From Polytrichum commune (taxonomy: Eukaryota > Streptophyta > Polytrichopsida > Polytrichales > Polytrichaceae), in assembly GCA_950295325.1 (NCBI GenBank), contig OX485803.1, positions 77,205,554 through 77,269,553 of the forward strand: a DNA stretch of 64,000 bases, read 5' to 3'. Shown here in pieces: positions 34,135-48,230 of the stretch; positions within the stretch are counted from its first letter, which is position 1; every line of letters starts with the position of its first letter. A program made the position numbers and the translations under genes. A model generated the notes under the pieces. That model saw only the letters and a list, made by a program, of their open reading frames with translations, had not been told where the DNA came from and searched no databases.

Positions 34135-37100
34135 CTGTGTGAGTGTGTGTGTGTGTAAGTTTGCATATTTTCTGCTTTAAGCTTTCTTTGAAGGGTTGCG
34201 AATGTGGTGGGAATGCCTATTTAGTTTGAGGGATTCATGTGCTCAATTTGTTGACAAATTTCGTTCTTTTTTTGTTGGTACCAGGATCTTAGCAGCCACA
34301 GCATACATATTTTTCGCATCAGCGCTCCCTGTTATTGCCTTCGGAGAGCAGCTGGACCGAGACACAAGTAATTGTTTGATGACCTTTTCCTGAGAGTTGG
34401 TTATTCTGAACTTCAGATGATTACGACTGATAAGAATTTGTTACATCTGAGTTGCACAAGAGGTGGCGGTTATGTTTACGTTATCATGATATTGGATACG
34501 TCTGGGACCATGAGCTAATAGATGAGTTCCTCCAAATTATGTGCAAACATGTTGATCGCAATGCTTTTCCTCTTTTATGCTGAATACAAAGTCACTCCAC
34601 AGTAAGCTCTGTAACGTCCTCACAAGCTGACCGTTCTTCAAACCTGGTCTTCTGACAAGAGTCATATATTTGCACTAGCTAGTTCACCTGAAGAAACTTA
34701 AATTCTGGTGAAGGGTAAAGTTGACGAGTGCTCACTTCAGCATGATGATACTTAACGTGCATGGACTTGTGTGTAAACAGATGGAGTAATAACTGCAGTG
34801 CAAACGTTAGTGTCCACAGCTATTTGTGGCATCGTGCAATCTGTCATTGGAGGTCAACCGCTTCTAATTGTTGGAGTTTCTGAGCCCACTTCCCTGGTCT
34901 ACACATATATGTTTAATTTTGTGAAGAACAGATCACAATTGGGACCCCAGCTTTTTCTGGCCTGGGCAGCGTGGTATGTCATTTGTTCTCACGCTAGCTT
35001 GGATTCTCTTCCTATTTTCAAAATGCTTGAGATGCATGGCACTTGTTCACCTTTGGGACAGGATCTGTGTTATTACAGCTACAGGTTCTGATTTTAAGAT
35101 TAGCTCTTTATGCACTAACTTTCTTCGGTGCTTGCAGGGTGTGTGTGTGGTCAGCTGCTCTAATAATTATTCTTGCTATTCTGGGAGCTTGCTCTTTTAT
35201 CAACCGATTCACCCGAGTGGCCGGGGAGCTCTTTGGTATCCTTATAGCAGTGCTCTTTGTGCAGCAGGCAGTCAAGGTAGCCACCAGCTACTTCATGTAA
35301 AGCGAAATAATCAATGTCCCTATCAATGTCCATAATGCATCAGAGTGGAGAAATCCCGCTCTAATAGTTGTCATTTGTGTTTCAGGCAGCTCTACATGTA
35401 GGATAAGCTTAGTTTTTCTGAGTTGGCCACGCAGTAAGAGCTCCTCTGGGGGCTGTTCTATCACTTGTCATATGAATTTGTGAGTCTGAATGGATGTTGA
35501 GTTGGCAGTAGCACTCTTCCTTTTTGGAGCATTTCATTTTATTTTATTTTATTTTATTTTATTTTGGTTTTTCTCTTTGCAGGGAGTAGTGGATGAATTT
35601 CGTATACCAAATCTAGAGGATCCAACTCTTGAGCAATTTCAATACTCATGGCGATTTGGTAATGGCATGTTTGGGTTGGTCCTTACATTTGGGCTCCTCT
35701 GGACTGCTGTGAAAAGCAGGAAGGCACGGTCGTGGCTATATGGCTCAGGTACTTCCTTAAACATCATTCTCTAGGCTTTAGACATTCACGCACTAGAGAC
35801 AGCTTGCATTCTTCAATCCAATGGGACTTTTCATCAGAAGTTGGTGCTCTATGATTTCCCATTGATTGTTTTGCCTACAAAATCAATTCCCACTTGCAGT
35901 GCATGCTTGGAGGTAGTGTTTGAATGTGAATGAAGGGCAACCTATTTTGGTTCAAAGAGGGCCAAACTCATTTTAGCACCTCTTGACATGCCAAAATAAG
36001 TTTGACCCTCAATGAACCGATATAGCATGTTTATCATTCAAACCTCCATACTACCTCCGAACATACACCAAAAACTTACCAAACATGGAAGGTGTTGTAT
36101 GCAAAGCAACCGACTCTTGACCTGAAGTCCAGCTGAAGTAAAGGATAACTCTATTATCTGCTATTACAGTCTGTTTACCTGCATATGAAAATCACCTGTT
36201 TTATTTTCATCTTGGGGTGGTTACGTCAGATGGTACCTCCTGCTTACTCTGTTTTTCCTCGGTGTGGGTTGTTCCAGAATTTGTGAGGGGGTTCATTGCC
36301 GATTATGGTGTTCCCCTTATGGTGGTTGTTTGGACTGCCATTTCCTACGCACCATACAGATCTGTTCCTCCTGGAATACCAAGGCGCCTGTTTACTCCAA
36401 ACCCATGGGACCCAAAAGCGACAACTCATTGGACAATTGTTCAGGTCAGAGGCTTTCTGTGTATGATGCTTCTTTTTGCAATATCATTATGGCAAAGAGA
36501 ATGATGTTAGTACTGCTGTAGCAGTATACTGTGTCTTCTTAATTGTAAGTTTGAGTATTTTGTGCATTGCCTAATTATCGCCTTTTTATTTGGGCATTGT
36601 TCCGCAGGATATGATTCAAGTCCCAGCTCTTTACATATTAGGAGCTGTAGTTCCAGCTCTTATGATTGCTGTTCTATACTACTTCGACCACAGTGTATCT
36701 GCTCAGTTAGCTCAACAGTCAGAGTTCAATCTACGGAAACCGTTTGCATTTCACTATGACATGTTCATTTTGGGCTTTATGGTAAACGTTCTAATTGATA
36801 GAATCCACTAGGGAACTATGCCTGCTGGTAAATGTCCATCTCTAGATAGATTGTACATAAGTTTGTCCATTTCCTCCTTGCACAAGAAGTGGTTCATCAA
36901 TTTCAAATTTAGCTATCAAACCATGCTGATGTAATTTAGGGAGTCTACTTGGTTTCCATGTGAAGCAGCTATGAGCCTTCCAAAGTATTGAGATCTCAGT
37001 ATCTGGTGCTTTGGGTTTGTGTTTGTTAGTTGAAAGCCTCAGTTGTTCACCTAGTAAAATTTGTTTGTACAGGTTCTTGCGTGTGGATTACTAGGCCTTC

Positions 37101-40100
37101 CCCCATCCCATGGAGTGATTCCACAATCACCCATGCACACTAAAGCACTGGCCTCGTTAAAAAGGGAGGTGAGGTTCTCATAGTAGATTTTTATTTTTTT
37201 GGTGCAGAAAATTCACAATAGAGAATTGTTTCAAAAGGCAGTTCTTTGCCTCTTCTATCAGCTCAGCAAGGTTTGTGTGAGTCTTAGAATGCAGTAGGTA
37301 AAGAGAAGTTATAGGTTCTGGGTGGGTGAAATTATATGACCTATTATTGATGTATTTGTGTATCTGTATGCAGCTCGTGCGCAACAAATTGGTGAGGCGA
37401 GCAAAGAGCAGTTTGAAGCAAAATTCGTCCTTGACAAAGCTCCACAGTGACTTGCAAGATGAATTTCACAAAACTGAGTCACCTCTTCCATATCCATGTA
37501 CTCCCCGGGTACGTCTCATTTTCATCAGTTACCTTTGATTTAGTGAGGTCTGTTTTTCTCAATCTTTTGAATCTGAGACGTCCTTTGCATTGCAGGCGAC
37601 CAATGACCTACACTTCAGCATCAAAACCGAGGCACATGCAGGAGAACTGGGTTTTGATCCCGAGAAGGATGTCGACCTGCTTCTACCTGTTGAAGTGAAA
37701 GAGCAGCGGTTGAGCAATTTGTTACAGTCATTGCTAGTTGGCGGATGTGTTGCGGCAATGCCTCTCCTTAAGAAGATTCCAACCTCGGTGTTGTGGGGCT
37801 ACTTTGCTTACATGGCAGTTGAAAGCCTGCCTGGGAATCAATTTTGGGAAAGACTCTGTCTAGTTGTTACCACTCCGAATCGTCGATACAAGTAAGTTCA
37901 TTGCAACTATTTGAAGTGTCTTATCTTCACACATACCTATTTTGGATTCTCTCTTCCAGGTCTACACTTTAAATATGTGTTTTTTTTGTCTCTTGCTTCA
38001 AACGGTGATGCAGTTTCGTGAATTCCCTAGTACAGTTTTCTTCTATACTTAGAGGCTTGTAGTAGTAGCTACGTGGAGAAGTTCACAGTTTGGACACATG
38101 TAGCATTTCAGCAAGTTGTGTCTTAGAAAAGCAACCCTTGCTGAAAAACTTTTTTTTTTATCTAACAAGCATCTCCAATTCAAGAAATACATCACAATTA
38201 GGGTGCAATATGGCCAAGTATGTGCGGGAATGGAATATTAGTTTCCATGCAATACCAAGTATTCTTAGCCACCATTTCTACACATGATTGTATTTTTTTC
38301 GTTCTTTTCAATCTATGGTGGACATAAGTTAGTTTTAGGCCTTGGGACACAACCTCATAAAATTATGCCTTGCTATGATTTTTTCATGAATATTTGCAAT
38401 CAAAATCTTATATACAGCTTTTTGTCATGTCAGGATGTTAAATTTAGCTTTCAATTATATGAGTTTAATCTCAAACTGTTTTGTAACAAAATTTCTTGTA
38501 ATGTAAACAACATTTGAGCATTGAAAGTCTTTCATAGAAAGTCATCTCTTAAGGGTCAAAGGGCGTCCACCTTTTTTATTATTCTAAGGGTTAACTTAAT
38601 TTCATGGGTGGGTTTTTTTTAACAGGTTGTTGGAAACAAGACATCTTATGTTTATGCAGACGGTGCCTTTCAAAGTCATTGTTTGCTTCACTTTGTTCCA
38701 GCTGGTATATATGCTGAGTTGCTTTGGCATAACCTGGATCCCTATAGGCGGTGTACTATTTCCTGTCTTGATTATGCTTCTCGTCCCAGCACGCCAATAC
38801 CTTCTTCCACGCTTCTTTAAAAAAGAGCATTTACAAGAGCTTGACGCTGCAGAATACGAAGAAGCAACTGCACTTCCCCTAATATTGGCAGTGAAGGTGA
38901 GCTTGTTTCTTCAATCTGGGTGTTCATCTTCCATTTTATATAAAGTAAACCAGCCTAATTTGATTACTCATTTAATCATGGACTCACATTTGAGTGGCAT
39001 GTGGTTACGTGTGGAATTAAGACCAGACACCAAAAAGATATGTGTTCAAAAGAGATTGAATTCTTGATCAGAATTTGTTAACTATTCTAAGTGCAATAGA
39101 CAACACAATTTGTGGGGGGACCTATATGATTGTTTAAGAAAGAGAAATTACACCTTGATGATAAATAAGATATTCATATGAGCTTTGAAACCTGAGGAAG
39201 ATGACTGTCGTCTCAATCTGGAATTGCTAATCATCTCATACTATTTGCGTGTGTAATTCTCTAGGAGAAGTGGGTGCAGAGGTAAAAAGGTCCATCTTCG
39301 TGCTTCTTAAGTGGTTACAAAAGTGGGTTTTCTTTTCTGTCAAACAGGAGGCTGAAGCCAATGGTCTTGGAAAAGTAAATGTCATTGATGTTGAAGCTAT
39401 TGATGAGGAAGCGATGGACCAATCTGTAACCATAAGTCGGGGGGAGTTTAAACACACTCACCCTGCCCCAGTGCACGCCCTTTCAGGTAAGACTGGCACA
39501 GAAAGTGTTCATGTGTCGTGTTTTAAAATTGTGATCCAGATAATAGAGTAATTGTTAAAGTTTCGCCAATGCTCATGTTCTAATAGGGAGTTCCTTTCCG
39601 CTTTTAATATTCTATAATGTTTAACGAGTGTTCAAGTGGTGTTGGAACCAATGTTGGTCTAGTGTATAGATGGATGCATAGTATCAATAATCAACATTAA
39701 TAAGGGCATCGAAGAACCTACCTGTGACCTACCCATGAGAATCAAATTTGTAATACCAGTTGATTATTGATATATGATGGATATGTCAAGGGGAGAGAAT
39801 TATTGTGTACTCAAGTTATTTGGGTCAAAGGCATTCTAAACCATATTGATACTAAGACGATTTTGCGTAGGTATGAAGGTTTTTGCAAGGTATATAGGCC
39901 TAAATGTTATCAAAAACAAAAATAGTGTCAAATACCCATATCCTACTGGTATCAAAAGAAAGAAATCCTCATGTTAGGTACCCAAAAAAAGGACAATACC
40001 AGACCAACACTCGTCGTAACTTCTAATTTGGGTGAAACAAAGGGAAGGCACTTGACTGTTGCCAAACCATGGCTATATAAAAAAGAATTTTATGGCAAAC

Positions 40101-40465
40101 TTTTGAAGGCACTTAAAATGGCACTCTCGAAAGGTTGGCTAGAAATTCATTTTTTAATATAGCCAAATTTTGGCCAAATGTCAAACGCCTTCCCTTCATT
40201 TCACCAAACTTAGGGGTTCTGATATCTCTGGTGTGTTCAGTTTCATAGTCAGATTATTTTGAGGAATACAAGACTTGCAGCCTCTGAAATTGTTTTCTGT
40301 TGGCATTTCAATTTTTACTTCATGGTGATCATTTTGATGCTTGGAAAAGGATAGAGGGAATACTGTTTGTAACTGCACCTTGTCGACATGGCCTGTACCT
40401 ATAGCATCTGACCCTTCTTCGTTTTCACTGCAGCTTCTCACATCTCAGAGGACATTGATTCTTAA
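33605..40465 (+). CDS. BOR: Boron (borate) efflux transporter, BOR/SLC4 family, 13 exons
   Basis: This is a membrane exporter of borate, related to Arabidopsis BOR1. Exons: 33605-33708, 34285-34367, 34781-34973, 35138-35276, 35583-35748, 36278-36444, 36608-36781, 37073-37168, 37374-37508, 37596-37891, 38626-38896, 39348-39486 and 40434-40465. All introns are GT-AG and the sum is 1,995 nt (664 aa plus stop). The start fits because residues 1-11 align with the family N-terminus and no in-frame ATG lies upstream. Visible motifs are [40 protein letters not shown], Asp311 in YYFDHS (the residue needed for transport in BOR1) and [10 protein letters not shown]. Multiple hydrophobic segments fit the 14-TM SLC4 fold. 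The three BOR1 sorting tyrosines (373, 398, 405) are Arg, His and Phe. The C-tail is short. The last exon is the least certain: a second frame would run to 40529. Confidence 0.93.
34107..34155 (+). repeat. (AT)14 followed by (GT)n microsatellite in BOR intron 1
   Basis: An uninterrupted AT run at 34107-34134 is followed by a GT-rich run. This stretch is likely to vary in length. Confidence 0.95.
35536..35565 (+). repeat. (ATTTT)6 tract before the exon 5 acceptor of BOR
   Basis: Six ATTTT units lie 17 bp upstream of the acceptor AG at 35581-35582, acting in effect as the U-rich region of the splice site. Confidence 0.9.
35900..36066. mobile_element. Foldback MITE in BOR intron 5
   Basis: The ends pair (TGCATGCTTGGAGGTAGT with the reverse complement of 36034-36066, which contains GGAGGTAGTATGG). 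An inner pair, GGGCCAAACTCATTTTAGCA / TGCCAAAATAAGTTTGACCC, extends the hairpin. It is about 167 bp and non-coding. Confidence 0.7.
39600..39970. repeat. Dispersed repeat in BOR intron 12 shared with 62640-62960
   Basis: Blocks such as GGTATATAG, CCTACTGGTA/CCTACTAGTA and a GGTACCCAA/GATACCCAAG end recur in the same order at 62806-62960. It is non-coding and diverged. Confidence 0.5.
40026..40210. mobile_element. 185-bp MITE in BOR intron 12
   Basis: The left end TTTGGGTGAAACAAAGGGAA pairs with the reversed right end TTTGGTGAAATGAAGGGAAGG, followed by GGCTATAT on both sides. TA flanks it (40024-40025 and 40211-40212). It ends about 220 bp upstream of the last BOR exon. Confidence 0.75.
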
Positions 40466-43400
40466 GAAAGTATCCACTTCTTTCAATCAACTGAAAGACC
40501 CACAGGTTTCCTTCAGGCGGGACATGTAAAATGGAGAATCTGTAATGTAAGATCATTTCCAGCAGAAAATATTCAAATAACCTCCTCACAGTGGAGAATC
40601 GAAACCTATGGTTTGGTATACCCCGAGATATGGCATGGTCCCAGGCTTAAACCCAAGTCTTGCATGTCCACATCTACTAACACCAATGGACTTGGGAAAA
40701 GCAAGGCCTTTTTCAAATGGAGAGTGTACAAAGTCATGTTCTGATTTTTTTCAAGTTATATCTTGGAAAAGCATGGTTTTTAGGTTCATTACATCAGTTC
40801 TAAAATAGCACCTCTCTAGCCATCAGGTATTAAAATTCTGTTCGCTTTCAAGTTTGGTGAACTGAGCTTTTAGTCTGCTAGAACTAAAATGCACAGGAAC
40901 TGAGTATGTGCATTGGAATTTTTTTAAATATTTGCAAACTTGGTCGTTGGTTACTACATGTACAATAGGGATTTGTGACTATATTCTTAGCAGACTAAAA
41001 TATAGAGAAGGCACAGATTATACATTGCTTCTTTCCTGCTCAATTGAAGAGTGGGAACATAAATATGGGGAAATTTACTGTGCAAGATACAAACTATTAT
41101 GTGCATGTTGCAGATTATGATGGGGGTATTGAATGTTACAACTTCCATGGATTTGCAGAGATGATAAACTGAAGGTGAAAACTTTAGAGCACTTTACTTG
41201 ATTTGGCCCCAGAATTAGCAACACAATTCCTAAATTAATGACGAGGGTTGTTTGAGGGTTTCAGTTTAGATGACGGGGACTAGAAACCAATAACCTGGGA
41301 GCTAGGGCTTCTCAGGATACTTGACACATTGAATATAGATAATTATCAAAAAGACCTTTTCACCTGATGGAGTTACTCTTCCCACCACAGGTTTCTAATT
41401 TGTTATGTATTCCAGTTGAACTTGTCAGTGTTTGACCCGTGAAGGCACAAGGGTTTTTTATGAAATGCAAATATGATCTACAATTAGAAGCTTAATGACA
41501 TCGAAAGCTATCTCCTCGAAATTAAAAATGGTTGCAATTAAGCTAAAGGTGATATTCATGTGGTTAAAAGAAGTATTCACACTTGTGGCACAGAGGAAAT
41601 GATAATTCATGACTTCAGTTCCATAACTGTATAAAATTCTAATAGAATTAAAGCGGTTTATTCTAACACCCTTGTGAATAATTCGAGAATTGTTAAACTT
41701 GTGTGCAAATAGATATTTTCACGTGCTGCAAGAATCGCCCAAAAAACAAAAAAACACACACACACACACACTAGCATATCCATATGTATTCATTTTTCAG
41801 ACCCAATCCTTATTCAAGGCATATGTAGGACACCAATAAAAAGAATGCAACACATAGGATGCCTCAAACCTTTAAGGATTAAGTTACAATTCTACTTGCT
41901 AAATGTTATGTTACCTAGGTCAAGGCCAGTGGTGCCTGCATCCTACATCTTCATTTCCAACTAAAAAGTACGTGCCATATTGTTCATCTACAAAAAACCA
42001 AGTGTTTCTCATAGAGCAAGTCACATACTCGAAATAGTTTGAAATGAAGACGTGATACTATATATGCATATATCAAACATTTGTGAGAACTTAGATTGCC
42101 AGCATATTTGTCTACAAACTGAAACCAATAATATTAGATGTACGCTATGAATATTGCATTTAATTCCTTATATGCTTGATCCAAAGACAATTGGCCTTGC
42201 TCTTGATTTTTAAACCCTTTATTGCATGAACCTACTTATCTAATATACAATTGTTGGTAGTGGCGGTGGGGCCATCACCCCATCGTTGCATGCCATACCA
42301 TCCCAACCGGTCCCAATTTGGATTTTCTCAAATACAAATATGAATTGTACTTGAAGCAACCATTGACTCCACCACAAAAAGATCATCGATACCTACAACA
42401 CCTTGAATCATAGACTTGTCGTTTAAATAGTGATAGTCGAGTTTAATGTCAATATTGGTTATATCATGTCTGTAAAGTGATCACATGTAAGATGAAATGT
42501 TGTCGAATTGTTTTTTCATCATAGAATACCCACAATACAAGTTGATCAACACCTTGGACCTTGTTGTATGGGTACCTCAAAGCCCTTTGGGGGGATATCA
42601 TGTCCGGTATCTTCAAGGCACTAGTGGCTAGCTAGGAACTAGTATAGTGTGTCACTATAGTGTCCATCCTCGAAAGGGGAGAGTAGTATTGTCCCAATGT
42701 CCCCTTGTCCAGTGGGCATCGGGTCATTGGCATTACGAACGGACACTTTATTCACGCCGGCCCCTTGCTAAAAAGGGACCGGAGTTTCTATCTATCTATC
42801 TATCTGATCAGCACCTCGAAGCCACATACCCTCCCTCCCTAATTTGCCCAAGTGGTTTGGAACCATCTTGATGTACTTCCAGTCCAATTAGCTTACATAT
42901 AGACAATCACTATTATCATGTCATGTAGGTGACAGTCATGTCAAAGGGGGTGAGAGGAGAACTTTGAAGAATTATTGTCACCTTACATCACGGTGCGGAA
43001 TGGCGTAGGACAGATAATAGAGTTCATTACATAAGCCAAGCATCTCCAAATTTCTAAATCGAGTTCGACCAACAAAAAGGCCCCACAGGGCTTACACCAT
43101 TAAAGAGTAACCCGGAGAGATACCACGTATTGAATACCCCGATCAACCTTTTTTTGGTCTCTGTATCGCCAAAACATAAAAATTTCACATAGAAACTTGA
43201 GGTGGACTAACCACAAACACATGGGGGTCACTATTCTTGGTAATAGTAATGAAGTCCATCTCAAAGAGATGTACGACTGCCCTGACCACTGTTCGCTTTT
43301 CTGATTTGATGTATGACGTCAATCTTGCTATGCAAAACTCGATCTTGTGTCTGTGTATGACTCTATGCGAAACCTTTCCCACAATAAAAAGGTAAAGAGT

Positions 43401-44124
43401 GGATGTATATATCCTTTACCCTGACACAGCAAGTGTGAGATAGAAAGGGAAAGCAACAACAGCACAAAGCAACATGACATGATAAAGGTTCGAACTTCAT
43501 AATTCCTACCATGCACGACTGTAGTTGATGGATCTTCATTGGAGACATCAATTCTATTAATCGTAAAGATTCGGAAGAGCATGGAACGATACCAGTCATT
43601 TCATATGCAGCACGCCTCTTCAGGATTTTCAATATCATGAGGACTAATCCAAAGAATTCAGGAGCCCACAAAGGAGTGCAATGAACATTCCTCTGTAGGT
43701 GCTTTGAACAAAGGAGTCCATTGAACATAAAACTAAACAAAAATCAACAAAGACCCTAATATGCTGTCTGAACTTTAGGTTGATTCATTTGAAAGAGAGG
43801 TATGAACCCATTACCTGTAAATCAGTTGCAAACTGATGACATTACCAAAGCTCTCCAGATCATGTAAAGACATGACCTAAGATGTGAATGAACCCTAACC
43901 AATAGGACAATTTATGAAATAGTCACAAACCCTACCTTCCCGTGCCAATTTCATGCAAAGGTAGGAGATAAAGCCACAACATTGCTCTGGACATTTATAT
44001 GAATTGACAAAAGAACCTCAGAATTGGTGTCAACACGTTCCTTTCGTCAAAAATCTCAAAGGCAATACATAGCCGATGCATCACCTTGTAAACTTCCTCT
44101 ACTAGATGAATTACGACCAGAACT
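40466..44124. other. Convergent intergenic region between BOR and RPL8
   Basis: It holds the 3' ends of both genes. There is no canonical AATAAA close to either stop. A (TATC)n tract lies at 42787-42805. A - strand frame of 125 codons at 43740-43363 starts with ATG but shows no known family and overlaps other frames, so it is left unannotated. Confidence 0.5.
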
Positions 44125-45538
<1,414 letters not shown>

Positions 45539-45610
45539 TGCGGAGGAGGGATAGCGCGGTGGCGAGAAGGGGCAGAGTTCGATCTGCGAGAGAGATCGCA
45601 AAAGAGGGAG

Positions 45611-45655
45611 CTAGGGTTTGCGTTGGTGCCTTCTAACCCTTGCGCCAAACCCTAA
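45611..45655 (-). promoter_or_regulatory. Two telo-box motifs in the RPL8 5' region
   Basis: AAACCCTAA lies at 45647-45655 on the + strand, and AAACCCTAG is its counterpart on the - strand at 45611-45619. Telo-boxes near the transcription start are a known mark of plant ribosomal-protein promoters. No clear TGGGCC/T site II element was seen beside them. Confidence 0.7.
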
Positions 45656-45829
45656 TTCCTGAGAGAGACGACGTTCCCGCGCTCCCGGTAAACGATAACT
45701 GCGTTCCCATAAGTTCCCGACCCTCAAATGCATTCCTCCGTTCCTAGGGTGGGTTTAGACCAAAGAAATAAATTATACCAAAAAATATATTAAATTTTTA
45801 TTATTGAAAATCATAATTAAAAAATATAT

Positions 45830-48230
45830 TTATTTTTTTTAAATCGGTGCTTTTGCTTGTACTGACGTGAATGAGAGCCCGTTTTTCCTAGCCTTGATCA
45901 TGTTTTACCAAGCTTCAAGGTAAGGATATTTCCTTTCTTTTGGAAGGTAGGCTCCATTTCAGTAAAATGTGTGACAAGATGGGGGGGGCAGTGTTTGTTA
46001 ATCTTCATTCGGGGATTATGTTTTGGGATTGTGAAGACCTTCTAGAGGGATCCACCAGTGTTTGATTGTTATCTAGTTTTCATCTGTTGAGTACTATGTA
46101 AGTGAGGTACTTGATGGCAATTTGGTGGTTGTGTTACATGAGTTTTTACTTTGTTTGGAGGTATTTTGAGGTCTTCTAGTGCTTATAATGATTGTGTTGT
46201 GTATGGTGCCTCGTACTCCGGCAGTGATGGTAATGAGGGGGTTGACATTCCATCATGCGGTTCTTAGTGTTTGGACGAGGGGGTTGCGATTGTTGGAATT
46301 TTCACTTTTGGCCATGTTGGGGAATATATTGCAACAATGGATGAATTCTACGAGTTAATGGGGTTGAGGTTATCGGTGGTTGGATATCAATTGGGGCACC
46401 AAGAATACATAGGATGTTGGGGCTTAGTTGAGTTGTGCATGTGCATGCATTGGTAGGCCATGTGCATTGTAGTAGCCAATTTGGAACCGTGATGTCTCAA
46501 GGTCATGATTGTTGGTTTCATGCATTAATAAGTGAATAGCATCTTGTGTGTTTGTTGGTTTGTAGTGTGCGGGCTATTTGATGTATAACTTGGTTATGGT
46601 GAACTATGCATAAGCCTTTGATGTGTGGGTTTGTGCATGTGGATAGTAGGTGTGGTCATGTATCAATGTTGTGATTTTTGCATAACTTACAGTTTGGATT
46701 TGGATGTGTTCTTGGCTAGAAGATGTTCTTTCAGTGATTTCCCATGTATCGGCAATAACGGGATTTTAGTGTGTGTGTGATTTGGGCATCTAATTCACCT
46801 TTGGCTTTCCACGAGCGGTTTGATAATTTGTGATGAATTTGTTCATTAGAGACACATTTGTTGATGTATGTGTAAATGTATTGTGCGGCTCTTAGCTTAT
46901 GTTCGGTGTGGGATTTATTCATGTAGGTTTGTAGGTTGTGTATTTTTTCCTTTGTGTTCACATGTCGGGATCTTGTTTAGCCAATAGGGTAAGGTGTGTG
47001 CACAGTGCATGTGGGGAATGTGGGAGGGTTTTATTGTGGGCGGTTCCTTCATTCGCGAGTTGGTTTCGTTACCCATGATTCCAACATGCACTCTAATTTT
47101 TTGTATTGTTATATTTTGTTTAATCCATAAGATTTGGTGGACTATGTCTGATAAGCATAGTTTGTCAAGGTGTTTATGTTAGGATGATGGGTGTCTAATG
47201 TGATTGCTAATGAGGTATATGTTATTAAAGACTATTTGTGAATATGAATATATATTGTGGTTGGCTTTTTGTGATTGTTGGGGCAACGAGGAAGGTCTAT
47301 GATTATGCTCGTAGGATATTTGGTAGGCCATGGAGTCCTTTTGCAATGCGGAGATCATTATTTGCATTGTATACGCCTAAGCCTACTATATTGCCTATGT
47401 CATGTTTGTCTAGTGGTATGAATGAGCCATTAGTGTCTATATATTGTTGTGGGTTATATATTGGGTTGTCGATGTGGTATAGGATAATTGGTAGGGGGGT
47501 CGAGTTGTTGTTGGTTGGATGGGGTGACTCTCGGGGTTGTCTGCCATGCTTTTGTGAATTTGACTTTGTAATCTATGGGTGTGCTTTTGGGTGGGGTTGG
47601 TTTTTCACGTGTACGTTGTATAATTGTGACATTATGAGTTATTTGTTGGTTTCTTGGGGGGGGGGTCCTTTGGATGTGGATGCATATTATGAAAGTATAT
47701 TGGTTTTCATGTTGTTGTAGGTACTTGGCCATTGAGGTGTGGGGTTGTATTCTATGGTGTGTGGCAGGACGGTGAGAATTATGTGCATGTTTTCATGTAT
47801 TGTCATGAGCTTGTATTCTTTGTGATGGCTTACAAAATTGGTGATTGTGTTGGGGTATTCTTTGGCAGCCATTTGTGCCCAGTGAATGGCTTATGTTGTG
47901 GAGTTTTGATCAAGTGGGGTGAGCTAGGCCAATGCTTGTCCATTTTGATGATTTTTTTTGTTGGGCACGTCAAAGGCTTATAGCAATTTCATGGTGATGG
48001 CATTGTTTGGGTGATTGGGGTGTTTTGGATGCGGGAGCTTGTTGGGGTCACCACAGTTGAATGTGGAGGTCCCAACCATAGGGATTTGTGTTGTTGGAGT
48101 GGCAAGTTGGTGCTAGCTCATGTTGGTGAGTGTTTGCACATTGTTGTAGATTTGGTGTATGGCTAGGGTAGGATCTAGTTGCGTAAGGTAAGGTGTTAGG
48201 GTTAGGGTTTTGGGGGTGAGGTTGTAGATC
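45830..48230 (-). mobile_element. 5'-truncated second LINE copy
   Basis: It is similar to the 3' part of the LINE at 3.7-6.6 kb. The 3' ends align (GACGTGAATG.GAGCCCGTT), as do the knuckle region, the RNase H piece with Asn-His-Ile-Arg-His-Pro-Ser-Ser (about 47180) and the Lys-Ala-Lys segment at 46961-46731. It has many stops and frameshifts. EN and RT are absent, as is usual for 5'-truncated LINE insertions. Confidence 0.75.

Noticed and set aside
43363-43740. 125-codon - strand frame near RPL8
   Set aside because: No family motif; it overlaps other frames of similar length and could be 3' flank or chance.
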